This document shows, piece by piece, positions 35,703-43,586 of a stretch of DNA of 43,630 nt. The position numbers and the translations under genes are program-made. Where the stretch lies: assembly GCA_002332905.1 (NCBI GenBank), contig DDAM01000010.1, positions 1 to 43,630 of the forward strand, given 5' to 3'. Position 1 is the stretch's first letter. The number at the start of each line of letters is the position of its first letter. Origin of the DNA: Firmicutes bacterium UBA2058. GTDB taxonomy: Bacteria > Bacillota > Clostridia > Tissierellales > Sedimentibacteraceae. The notes beneath the pieces were generated by a model. It had not been told where the DNA came from. It ran no database searches and worked only from the letters and a program-made list of their open reading frames with translations.

Positions 35703-36341
35703 ATGAATAATATAGAATTTAATATAGATGATTTAAAATTCAATGAAAATGGATTAATACCATGCATTTGTCAAGATTATTTCACAAATGAGGTTTTAAT
35801 GCTTGCATATATGAACAAGGAGTCTATTGAATTAACATTAAAAACTAAACATGTACACTATTTTTCAAGAAGCAGACAAAAGCTGTGGAAAAAGGGGGAA
35901 ACTTCTGGAAATATTCAAGAGTTAAAGGGGTTTTATTTTGATTGTGATAATGATACTATTTTAATTAAGGTAAAGCAAACAGGAGTTGCTTGCCATACAG
36001 AAAGCTTTTCATGTTTTTTTAATACAATTTTTGAAGATTTTAAAGCTAGTGAAGCTGATAAGGATAGTATTATAGAAAAGCTATATGCTAAAATTGTTGA
36101 TAGAAAAGAAAATCCTAAGGAAGACTCATATACAAATTATTTATTTAATAAGGGTATAGATAAAATATTAAAAAAGGTTGGTGAAGAAAGTGCAGAGGTT
36201 ATAATAGCTTCCAAAAACAATAGTAAGGATGAACTAATATATGAATCCAGTGATTTAGTTTACCACATGTTAGTATTGCTAATTAATCAAGGACTATCTT
36301 TAGACGATATAAAAAAAGAACTAGAAAAAAGATTTAAATAA
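35703..36341 (+). CDS. hisIE: Bifunctional phosphoribosyl-AMP cyclohydrolase / phosphoribosyl-ATP pyrophosphatase (HisIE)
   Basis: A fused two-domain enzyme of 212 residues catalysing steps two and three. The HisI part (about 1-110) has the Zn/Mg ligands in DCDNDTILIKVKQTGVACHT and the YFSRSRQKLWKKGETSG block. The HisE part (about 118-212) has KKVGEESAEVIIASK and ESSDLVYHMLVLL, the all-alpha NTP pyrophosphatase metal site. It is the last gene of the his operon; no hisZ or histidinol phosphatase follows. Confidence 0.97.
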   Translation: MNNIEFNIDDLKFNENGLIPCICQDYFTNEVLMLAYMNKESIELTLKTKHVHYFSRSRQKLWKKGETSGNIQELKGFYFDCDNDTILIKVKQTGVACHTESFSCFFNTIFEDFKASEADKDSIIEKLYAKIVDRKENPKEDSYTNYLFNKGIDKILKKVGEESAEVIIASKNNSKDELIYESSDLVYHMLVLLINQGLSLDDIKKELEKRFK

Positions 36342-36399
36342 ATTTTATCGCACATTTTTGTATTCTCGTACGTTATACAATATGAAAGGAGGTTTTTTA

Positions 36400-36816
36400 G
36401 TGTCTGTTAACATAAATGCGCATTATGATGAAATATACAGATATTGCTATTTTAAAATAAAAAATTTATATGTAGCAGAGGATTTAACTCAGGAAACGTT
36501 TCTTAAATTTATTAAGCAAAATAGCTATGTTGATAGGGACAAGCCTCTAGCATATTTGTATACAATTGCTAAAAACACTTGTATAGATTATATGAGAAAA
36601 GTTGAATATGACCCATTAAACGAAGAAATTATAGCTGAAAATGAGTTTGAAAAAGTAGAGATAAAAAAAGTTGTAAGGGATGCAATTTTAACACTTCCAA
36701 GTGATGAGCAGGAGCTAGTATTTTTAAGGTATGTCAATGAGCTAAAAATTGGGGATATAGCTAAAATCACAGAAATATCACGCTTTGCCATCAATAGAAA
36801 AAAAAAAAAGCCTTAG
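36400..36816 (+). CDS. ECF-type sigma factor, frameshifted at a 12-A tract
   Basis: A sigma-70 family protein of 138 residues from GTG at 36400, which sits seven bases after AAAGGAGG. Region 2 shows YCYFKIKNLYVAEDLTQETFLKF and AYLYTIAKNTCIDYMRK; region 4 shows LPSDEQELVFLRYVNELKIGDIAKI. The frame ends early after twelve consecutive A (36798-36809). One extra A would continue it as ALEGLKHVLREEDFFE, closing at TAA 36860 and overlapping the next start, which is the normal ending of such proteins. So the gene is a pseudogene, a slippage-expressed gene or a phase switch. It probably controls the following membrane protein and ABC transporter. Confidence 0.85.
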   Translation: MSVNINAHYDEIYRYCYFKIKNLYVAEDLTQETFLKFIKQNSYVDRDKPLAYLYTIAKNTCIDYMRKVEYDPLNEEIIAENEFEKVEIKKVVRDAILTLPSDEQELVFLRYVNELKIGDIAKITEISRFAINRKKKKP

Positions 36817-36852
36817 AAGGCTTGAAACATGTATTAAGAGAGGAGGATTTTT

Positions 36853-37590
36853 TTGAATAAAGATAAAAAATTAAAATTAGAAATTAAATCAGCTTATGAA
36901 CTTCCTGAATCACATAGAAAAAAAGAGTTTTTAATGAATTTAGAAGTGCCTAAAACGAATTTATGCGAATTTTTTATGTCACAGCTAAAATACATAAGAA
37001 AAAGAGTATTTTTTATTGAAACAATTATTATGCTTATTTGCTTAATCCCTTTATTAAATTTAAAATACTCTAATGCTAATATAAAATATATTTCAATGCT
37101 TTCATCCATAATACCTTTTTTTGTATTGATTGTAGTTACTGAAATATCTCGCTCTATTGCATACAATATGGCAGAGCTTGAAATGACAACTAGATATAGC
37201 TTGGGTCAGATTATTATTGCTAGAACTACAATATTAGGTAGTGTGAATTTTATTTTCTCAATTTTTCTCTTAATGGTTTTAAGCTTTAAATTTGAATACA
37301 ACATTTTAAATCTATGTCTTTATATTTTTACACCATTTTTATTGACATGCTTTGGCTCTCTTTATGTAATGAATTATGTTAGAAATAAAAATGTGAATTT
37401 TTATTGTGCAGGAATAAGTATTTTTGTAAGCTTAGCTAATATATTTTTATATGATATGAAGAGTGATTTATATAATTATTTAAGTGTTCAATTTTGGTTA
37501 ATGTTATCTATTGCCTTGATCGTAGGGGTTATATTTCAGGCTATAAAATTTATTAGAAGTACGGAGGAATACAATTGGAACTTATTATAG
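36853..37590 (+). CDS. Putative anti-sigma membrane protein, six helices
   Basis: A 245-residue protein with a charged 45-residue cytoplasmic N-terminus, including a KSAYELPESHRKKEF segment, and six transmembrane helices between about residues 55 and 235. It lies directly after the ECF sigma gene, and its TTG start overlaps the end of the full-length sigma reading, with AGGAGG six bases upstream. The N-terminal layout and position are those of anti-sigma membrane proteins paired with ECF sigma factors and ABC transporters. No zinc-finger motif is seen. Function is inferred from context. Confidence 0.65.
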   Translation: MNKDKKLKLEIKSAYELPESHRKKEFLMNLEVPKTNLCEFFMSQLKYIRKRVFFIETIIMLICLIPLLNLKYSNANIKYISMLSSIIPFFVLIVVTEISRSIAYNMAELEMTTRYSLGQIIIARTTILGSVNFIFSIFLLMVLSFKFEYNILNLCLYIFTPFLLTCFGSLYVMNYVRNKNVNFYCAGISIFVSLANIFLYDMKSDLYNYLSVQFWLMLSIALIVGVIFQAIKFIRSTEEYNWNLL

Positions 37591-38456
37591 ATAGAATTAC
37601 TAAACAATATGCAAACAAAATTGCAGTAGATAGAGTTTCATGTACTCTTAAAGACGGAGTATATGCGCTCTTAGGTGCAAATGGTGCAGGTAAAACTACA
37701 CTAATGAGAATGCTTTGTGGTATTTTAACACCATCATCTGGTGAAATTACTTTAAATGGATTAAATACTAATAGTGAGGAGTATAGAAATTTACTTGGAT
37801 ATTTGCCTCAGGATTTTGGTTATTATCCAGATTTCACTGCAATAGAATTTTTAATGTACATAAGCTCTTTAAAGGGCTTAGATAAGATTACTGCTAAAGT
37901 ACGTTCAACTGAACTACTTAATCTAACCTCGCTTAGCGATGTAGCTAAAAAGAAAATTAAAACCTTTTCAGGTGGAATGAAACAGCGTTTAGGTATAGCT
38001 CAAGCAATGCTAAATAATCCTAAATTGCTTATATTAGATGAGCCTACAGCAGGACTTGATCCTAAGGAGCGCGTTAAATTTAGAAATCTTATATCGGATT
38101 TATCAAAGGACAGAATTATAATATTATCTACCCATATAGTTTCTGATATTGAATATATAGCAAATAAGATATTAATTATGAAATTAGGACAGCTTATTCA
38201 TAATGACAGCTTGGACGAAATTATTAAAGTTATTGATGAAAAGGTATGGGAATGTACAGTCACACCAGAGGAAGCTGAAAAATTAACACATACATATACA
38301 ATTATAAATATACGCCACGAAAAGGATAAGACATTTTTACGACTTGTTTCAGACAAATGTCCAACTTCTGAGGCTGTTAAGGTTGAAGCATGCTTAGAGG
38401 ATTTATATATTTATTATTTTAGTGAGGTAAGTGAGGTTGAAAGAAATTATGAATAA
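37575..38456 (+). CDS. ABC transporter ATP-binding protein
   Basis: A 293-residue ATPase with Walker A GANGAGKT (about 34-41), Q-loop LPQDFGYYPDF, a canonical signature FSGGMKQRLGIAQAML, Walker B LLILDEPTAGLDP and switch His in STHIVSDIEY. A C-terminal regulatory part follows from about residue 215. TTG at 37575 has GGAGG seven bases upstream and overlaps the preceding gene by 16 bases. Its partner permease is the next gene. Probably an exporter controlled by the ECF sigma factor. Confidence 0.92.
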   Translation: MELIIDRITKQYANKIAVDRVSCTLKDGVYALLGANGAGKTTLMRMLCGILTPSSGEITLNGLNTNSEEYRNLLGYLPQDFGYYPDFTAIEFLMYISSLKGLDKITAKVRSTELLNLTSLSDVAKKKIKTFSGGMKQRLGIAQAMLNNPKLLILDEPTAGLDPKERVKFRNLISDLSKDRIIILSTHIVSDIEYIANKILIMKLGQLIHNDSLDEIIKVIDEKVWECTVTPEEAEKLTHTYTIINIRHEKDKTFLRLVSDKCPTSEAVKVEACLEDLYIYYFSEVSEVERNYE

Positions 38457-39789
38457 TAAAAAAATAGGCACCGAGCCCATGCACAAAGATTTCATGCCTA
38501 TTGATGAAAATAAGTGCATGGGCATGAGAATGAAAAATAATTTTTTTACACTTGTAGGGTTTGAATATAAAAAGATATTTAAACGTAAATCAACATATTT
38601 ATCATTTTTAATGATAGCAATTGTTATAGTTTTATCATTTGGTATAATCATCGGCGATACATATGTAGAGGGAGATAAGGGTATTAGTAAATATGAACTG
38701 ATGAATATAGATAGGGAATATTCTAGGTCAGTTAAAGGATACATTGATGAAAATAAGATAAAGGAAATTATTGAGCAAAATAAAGTTTTATTGTCAGATA
38801 TAGAAAATTCACCATTATCTAATGGTGAGGTTTTATTATCAAAGGAAACCTATGAAAAATTTTCAATGAGATACAGCTATATTGCTAGGCTTTTTAGAAA
38901 TGTATATGCACATAAAGGTGAAAGCTTTGACTATGATGCGATTGATAAGTTAAGTGATGAGGACGCAAAATTATTTTATAATAAACGTTTAGATAAAATA
39001 GATGAAATGTTATCAAACGGGTATTTTACAGAAGCAGAAATTAGAAAATATCATGAACTAAATTTTAAAATTAGCACGCCTTTTTATTTCGATCATTATA
39101 AAGGATATTCTGTTATAATGCAATCTCTAGTACCCATTTCAATATTCGCAACATTAGCTATATCAATATGCATAGCTCCTATATTTGCAAGTGAATACAG
39201 TGGTAAAACGGATCAACTTATACTTACATCTAAGTTTGGTAAAAACAAGTTAATAAATGCAAAAATATTTTCAGGTATTACATTTTCATTTATTGTATCT
39301 TTTTTAACAGTATGCATTACTATATTATCAAATTTATTGATATTTGGTTTTGATGGGGCGAATGTTGAATTACAGGTGATGTTTCCACTTATGCCTTATC
39401 CTTTAACTATGCTTGAGGCAGTGATTGTTATGTCAATAGTTTCTCTAATGGCAACTATATTAGTTTCAACCTTCACAATGTTTATGTCATCAAAATTAAA
39501 AAATCCTTTTGGAGTAATTATAATTACAAATATTATCTTATTTGCACCTATGTTTATTTCAATACCAGAAAACAATAGGGTATTAGCAACAATTATAAGA
39601 CTTCTACCAGTTAAAATGTTTGAAATATCAGATGTGTTTTCGGAGCATTTCTTTGTATTTGGAGATTTTGCAGGTGCGAAGTCCTTCGCACTTACATCAT
39701 ATGTGTTTTTACCTGTATTTTGTTTTATAGTATGTATTTTGCTAATACCATTTACATATAGAGCCTTCAAAAAACATCAAATTAGCTAA
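38449..39789 (+). CDS. ABC-2 type transporter permease
   Basis: A 446-residue membrane protein: one helix near residue 55, a large extracytoplasmic domain of about 150 residues, then five or six C-terminal helices (LVPISIFATLAISICIAPIF onward) with the coupling segment SEYSGKTDQLILTSKFGKNKL. The frame opens 18 bases earlier with GTG. ATG at 38449 overlaps the previous stop and follows GAGG by 12 bases, so the choice is not certain; a further ATG in MKNNFFTL would also give a normal permease. Together with the ATPase it forms a half- or full-size exporter. Confidence 0.85.
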   Translation: MNNKKIGTEPMHKDFMPIDENKCMGMRMKNNFFTLVGFEYKKIFKRKSTYLSFLMIAIVIVLSFGIIIGDTYVEGDKGISKYELMNIDREYSRSVKGYIDENKIKEIIEQNKVLLSDIENSPLSNGEVLLSKETYEKFSMRYSYIARLFRNVYAHKGESFDYDAIDKLSDEDAKLFYNKRLDKIDEMLSNGYFTEAEIRKYHELNFKISTPFYFDHYKGYSVIMQSLVPISIFATLAISICIAPIFASEYSGKTDQLILTSKFGKNKLINAKIFSGITFSFIVSFLTVCITILSNLLIFGFDGANVELQVMFPLMPYPLTMLEAVIVMSIVSLMATILVSTFTMFMSSKLKNPFGVIIITNIILFAPMFISIPENNRVLATIIRLLPVKMFEISDVFSEHFFVFGDFAGAKSFALTSYVFLPVFCFIVCILLIPFTYRAFKKHQIS

Positions 39790-39795
39790 TAAAAA

Positions 39796-39874
39796 AGTGA
39801 ACTGCGTTCACTCTATGGAAGAATCATTCCGATTCTTCATTATATAATAGGAAAGAGAACTTTCCTATTATATA
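39796..39874 (+). repeat. Three-hairpin intergenic element, copy B
   Basis: Three stems in a row: AGTGAAC/GTTCACT (39796-39812), GAAGAATC/GATTCTTC (39818-39838) and a 15-pair stem (39841-39855 with 39860-39874). The middle block (CTATGGAAGAATC...GATTCTTCATTA) matches copy A at 27013-27094, while the outer stems share position but not sequence. It lies after the ABC permease, before a separate bidirectional terminator. Confidence 0.6.
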
Positions 39875-39879
39875 AAAAA

Positions 39880-39917
39880 GAGGATAAACTTTTTTGATAT
39901 CATAAAAGTTTATCCTC
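39880..39917. terminator. Bidirectional terminator between convergent genes
   Basis: GAGGATAAACTTTT at 39880-39893 pairs perfectly with AAAAGTTTATCCTC at 39904-39917; it has A-runs before it and T-runs after it, so it can serve both the ABC permease and the GH3 gene. Confidence 0.85.
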
Positions 39918-39942
39918 AATTTTTATAAATAATTTATTAATT

Positions 39943-41349
39943 TTATTTTAAAATTCCAAGCTTATTTTTCCAATTTAATATACGTAAAACTGATTCATCA
40001 ACTTGATCCTCATCTATTATTCCGTTATTAACTGCATTGATTACTGCTGGAATTTGTGTTTCAAAGTTAGTACAGCAAATTAAATCGTTACCAGCGAGAA
40101 TTGCAGATACTGCTGCTTGTTCTTCATCAACAAAGTCATTAATAGCATCCATATATAAATCATCTGTCATTATAACTCCACTAAAATTAAGCTCCTCACG
40201 TAATATGTCGTGTATTTTTTTTGATAATGATGCAGGATTTTGATTATCTATAGCTTCAATTATATTGTGCGATACTAAAATTGAATCTGCACCAGCTTCT
40301 ATTCCAGCTTCAAAAGGTTTAAAATCATTATTTAAAAAGTTATTATAATCACGTTTATCGTAGGAAATACCAGTATGAGTGTCTATGTTATTACCATAAC
40401 CAGGAAAATGCTTTAAAACTGAACCTATACCCTCTGAATTCATAGTTTCTACAACAGTCTTTACATATTTAGAAGTTTCATCTGCATTTTTTCCAAAGGC
40501 TCTATTATAGATATAGTCTGAAGGATTTTCAGAAACATCACATACTGGTGCCATATTAACGTTAATACCTAGGGATTTTAATAGAGTGGATTTTTCTTCC
40601 GTATCACTGATTATTAGCTCCCAGCCTCCTTCATTATATAAATCTTGAGGAGACCAAAAAGGTACAGCTCTAAAATTTTTATTTATACTTAATCGATTTA
40701 CGGTTCCACCTTCTTCATCTACAGCTATAAACATTTTTATGTCTGAAGCATCTTGATAAGATTGAATATTTTCTGTTGCCATTTGCTTTGTCTTTCCCTT
40801 AAAATCCGGAGCAAATAAAATATATCCTCCTAAATGATATTTACTTGCTTTCTCAGCTGCATTTTCTTCTGGGCAACGAGCAATAAACAATTGTCCAACT
40901 TTTTCTTCTATCGACATTGACTTTATCATTTCTTTTAAATCCTTATCAGAATATGTATTTTCATCTGTTTTATCTTCTTCTTTATCTTCCTTTTCTTCAA
41001 TAGGCAATACGGTAATATGATCTATAATAACTTTTTGAGCATCTTTTGTTTTTGCTAAACTACCTTTATATACAATACTAACAGGTGCATCAATAACAAT
41101 TCCATATTCAGCAGTAATTTTTATATCATCATCTAATACGAAATAATAGATTTCACCATTATCATCCTCAACACTTAATGTTGACATAGTTGCATCATAA
41201 ACTTTGCCTCTAAGCTCTTTAGTCAATTCTGAGTCGAGGTCTTTATTAACATTAATCTCTGAATTTTGTTTTAATATATCACAACCAGTTAAAATAAATA
41301 AAAATATTATTATACTAATAAATAAACAAATTGTCTTATTTTTCATCAT
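39943..41349 (-). CDS. Glycoside hydrolase family 3 lipoprotein, NagZ-like beta-N-acetylhexosaminidase
   Basis: A 468-residue surface lipoprotein with lipobox LTGC, an N-terminal domain of about 120 residues of unknown type, then a GH3 TIM barrel from about residue 135: VGQLFIARCPEE, GYILFAPDF, AVDEEGG, VLKHFPGYGNNIDTHTG (with the catalytic-loop His), and the nucleophile region GVIMTDDLYMDAI. NagZ-type enzymes remove GlcNAc from muropeptides during wall recycling. An earlier TTG is in frame, but AAGGGA stands nine bases before the ATG at 41349, which gives MMKNK and a clean signal peptide. Confidence 0.9.
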   Translation of the reverse strand: MMKNKTICLFISIIIFLFILTGCDILKQNSEINVNKDLDSELTKELRGKVYDATMSTLSVEDDNGEIYYFVLDDDIKITAEYGIVIDAPVSIVYKGSLAKTKDAQKVIIDHITVLPIEEKEDKEEDKTDENTYSDKDLKEMIKSMSIEEKVGQLFIARCPEENAAEKASKYHLGGYILFAPDFKGKTKQMATENIQSYQDASDIKMFIAVDEEGGTVNRLSINKNFRAVPFWSPQDLYNEGGWELIISDTEEKSTLLKSLGINVNMAPVCDVSENPSDYIYNRAFGKNADETSKYVKTVVETMNSEGIGSVLKHFPGYGNNIDTHTGISYDKRDYNNFLNNDFKPFEAGIEAGADSILVSHNIIEAIDNQNPASLSKKIHDILREELNFSGVIMTDDLYMDAINDFVDEEQAAVSAILAGNDLICCTNFETQIPAVINAVNNGIIDEDQVDESVLRILNWKNKLGILK

Positions 41350-41598
41350 GTCAGATTTTCCCTTCAAATTTCAATAACTTTAAAATAATTATATACCTTT
41401 TAAATGATAATATCAAGTTTTCTAAAAATAATAAACTAATTGATATAAGATTTTTTATTTGAAAATAAAAATATATTTAAAGTTCAATAAAAATTTAGAT
41501 TTTTTTAACTTATAAAAAATAAATGATTGCATAATACTAATATAAGTGATAAAATAATATATTGTGAAAAAATCAAATATAAGGAAGAAAAAGAATTA

Positions 41599-43293
41599 AT
41601 GAAAATTGAAAACATCGAAATAAGTGAAAAAATCCAAAAGGCTTTGGAGGAAATGGGCTTTGAAGAGCTAACGCAAATACAGCTTGAAGCAATTCCTCAT
41701 ATTTTGGAGGGAAGAGATATTATTGCTCAGTCTAACACAGGTACCGGTAAAACAGCTGCGTTTGGTATACCAGTAATTCAAGGCATCGACACTGATGTTA
41801 AAAGACCGCAGGCTATAGCACTTTGTCCTACAAGGGAGCTAGCAGTTCAGGTTGCAAATGAATTTAAAAAAATGTCTAAGTTTATAGACGGACTTAAGAT
41901 AGTAAGTGTTTATGGTGGAGCAGATATTAAGGGACAGATTGACAAATTAAGAAGTGGTGCACAGATTATAATTGGTACACCTGGAAGAGTTATTGACCTT
42001 ATTGACAGAGGAGTTATAAAGCTTGATGAGCTTAAAATAACTATACTTGATGAGGCTGATGAAATGCTTAAGATGGGCTTTAAAGAAGATATTGAGCTTA
42101 TTTTAAGTAAGGTTGAGCATAAAACTCAAACTCTTTTATTTTCAGCTACTATGCCTGAAAGTATAATGAGGATAACTAAGCAATTTCAAAATAATCCAGT
42201 TATGATTAAAACTTTAAGAGAAGGTATAACTGCAAAAGAAGTAAAGCAAAGCTATTTTATGGTTAAACACTCTGATAAAATTGAGGCTCTTACAAGAATA
42301 CTTGACACATATACAACAAAGCTTGCATTAGTATTTTGCAACACTAAAAGAAGTGTTGATGAGCTGTTTGATGTACTAGTAGACAAGGGATATAACTGTG
42401 ATAAAATACACGGTGATATTAACCAAGCTCAAAGATTAGATACACTTAATAAATTTAATAATGGTTTAGTGGATGTACTAATTGCAACAGATGTTGCTGC
42501 TAGAGGATTAGACATAAAAGAGGTTGAAGCGGTTATAAACTATGAAATACCTACTAAAGAAGACTATTATGTTCACCGTATAGGTAGAACAGGTCGAGCT
42601 GGAAGAGAAGGACTATCATTTACACTTTTAACAAACAAAGAAATGAAAAAGCTTCAAGCTATTGAAAGATATACTAAAAAACCATTAAGAAAAAGACAAA
42701 TACCTACTATTGAAAAAGTTAATGAGATTAAACAAGATAAGTTTATTAGAGATATTGAATCAAATATCGCTAAGGGTATAACAGAAGATTATTCACACAT
42801 CATCAATAGATTATATGATAGTGGAAATTCACCAGAGGCTATAATTTCTGCTTTAATCAAAGATAGATTAACCTTTGATAGCTCAGATAATGATAAGGAT
42901 TTAAATGACATAATACCAGAAAGAAGAAAATCATCAAGAAATAGAGATGAGGATATAAATAAATCTGGAGTTAGATTCTTTCTTAACCTTGGTAAAAAAG
43001 ATGGTATAAGACCAAGAGATATACTGGGTGCTGTAGCTGGTGAGTGTGATATACCTGGAACTGATATTGGAGAAATTGAAATTCTTGATAAATTCTCATT
43101 CTTTAATGCAGCTAAGGAGCATAAAAATGTTATTCTTAAGAAAATGAATGACTCAGCAATAAAAGGTAAAGATGTTGTCGTAGAACTTACAACTTCAAAA
43201 AAACAAAAGGGAAGCGTTGCTAATTCAAAATATGGTAGCGATTCATCTAAAAGAAAAGATAGTAGTAAAAGCTCTTACAGAAAGAAGAAATAA
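41599..43293 (+). CDS. DEAD-box RNA helicase with DbpA-type RNA-binding domain
   Basis: A 564-residue helicase. Helicase motifs in order: Q motif GFEELTQIQ, Walker A SNTGTGKT, PTRELA, GTPGR, DEAD in ILDEADEML, SAT, VFCNTKRSVDEL, ARGLDI and HRIGRTGR. Residues about 445-540 form a DbpA RNA-binding domain (GVRFFLNLGKKDGIRPRDIL...VVVELT), which in relatives recognises 23S rRNA hairpin 92, followed by a Lys/Ser-rich tail. It likely acts in large-subunit assembly. The frame opens 72 bases upstream, but ATG at 41599 has AAGGAAG upstream and gives the usual N-terminus. Confidence 0.93.
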   Translation: MKIENIEISEKIQKALEEMGFEELTQIQLEAIPHILEGRDIIAQSNTGTGKTAAFGIPVIQGIDTDVKRPQAIALCPTRELAVQVANEFKKMSKFIDGLKIVSVYGGADIKGQIDKLRSGAQIIIGTPGRVIDLIDRGVIKLDELKITILDEADEMLKMGFKEDIELILSKVEHKTQTLLFSATMPESIMRITKQFQNNPVMIKTLREGITAKEVKQSYFMVKHSDKIEALTRILDTYTTKLALVFCNTKRSVDELFDVLVDKGYNCDKIHGDINQAQRLDTLNKFNNGLVDVLIATDVAARGLDIKEVEAVINYEIPTKEDYYVHRIGRTGRAGREGLSFTLLTNKEMKKLQAIERYTKKPLRKRQIPTIEKVNEIKQDKFIRDIESNIAKGITEDYSHIINRLYDSGNSPEAIISALIKDRLTFDSSDNDKDLNDIIPERRKSSRNRDEDINKSGVRFFLNLGKKDGIRPRDILGAVAGECDIPGTDIGEIEILDKFSFFNAAKEHKNVILKKMNDSAIKGKDVVVELTTSKKQKGSVANSKYGSDSSKRKDSSKSSYRKKK

Positions 43294-43312
43294 AAAATTT
43301 TATAAATAAATA

Positions 43313-43341
43313 TTGACTATGAATTTTATCAGTGCTATTAT
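43313..43341 (+). promoter_or_regulatory. Promoter of the second attenuator
   Basis: TTGACT at 43313-43318 and TATTAT at 43336-43341, spacing 17, the same arrangement as the his promoter at 29813-29841. Confidence 0.75.
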
Positions 43342-43402
43342 TACTAACAATATTGTTTTTAATTACAATATTATTAGAAAATTATTTGAGGAATGAATTA
43401 TT

Positions 43403-43471
43403 ATGAAAACTAAAATTATTGTTTTGAATAAAGAATTTAATAATAATAATAATAGATACAAGAGTTTGTAG
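43403..43471 (+). CDS. Leader peptide with five consecutive Asn codons
   Basis: A 22-residue frame, ATG to TAG, with GAGGA ten bases upstream. Codons 13-17 are all AAT (43439-43453), followed by Arg-Tyr-Lys, Ser-Leu and stop; codon 9 is also Asn. Start-to-run spacing (12 codons) and the Arg-Tyr-Lys that follows are as in the his leader, while most of the other sequence differs. This points to control by asparaginyl-tRNA supply. AAT repeats are common in such AT-rich DNA; what makes this credible is its exact placement in a conserved framework. Confidence 0.82.
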   Translation: MKTKIIVLNKEFNNNNNRYKSL

Positions 43472-43584
43472 TTGAATTTTAAATAAAATTCATGGATGCA
43501 AGCTCTATTGGTTTTTTAAAAAAGACTTGTATCTATGGTAATGAAAGATTTTAAACCATCTGATACAAGTCAGATGGTTTTTTT
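43451..43584 (+). promoter_or_regulatory. Second attenuator, predicted asparagine-responsive
   Basis: Same four-segment plan as the his attenuator: segment 1 AATAGATACAAG (43451-43462), segment 2 CATGGATGCAAG (43491-43502), segment 3 CTTGTATCTATGG (43526-43538), and segment 4 CCATCTGATACAAG (43556-43569) within the terminator ACCATCTGA/TCAGATGGT (43555-43563 with 43570-43578) plus seven T. Segment 3 pairs with segment 4 by 8+4 bases around a small bulge. The stem AGAGTTTGTA/TGCAAGCTCT (43461-43470 with 43497-43506) can hide segment 2. The regulated gene lies beyond the window and beyond the intron that begins at 43587. Confidence 0.8.
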
Positions 43585-43586
43585 AT

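Noticed and set aside
39796..39874. Copy B of the three-hairpin element as an ordinary terminator
   Set aside because: None of its stems is followed by a proper T-run, and a separate strong terminator lies at 39880-39917.
43439..43453. The AAT run as a mere microsatellite
   Set aside because: AAT runs occur by chance here (another lies in the his promoter spacer), but this one is in frame and at the same codon position as the His run, so chance alone is unlikely.
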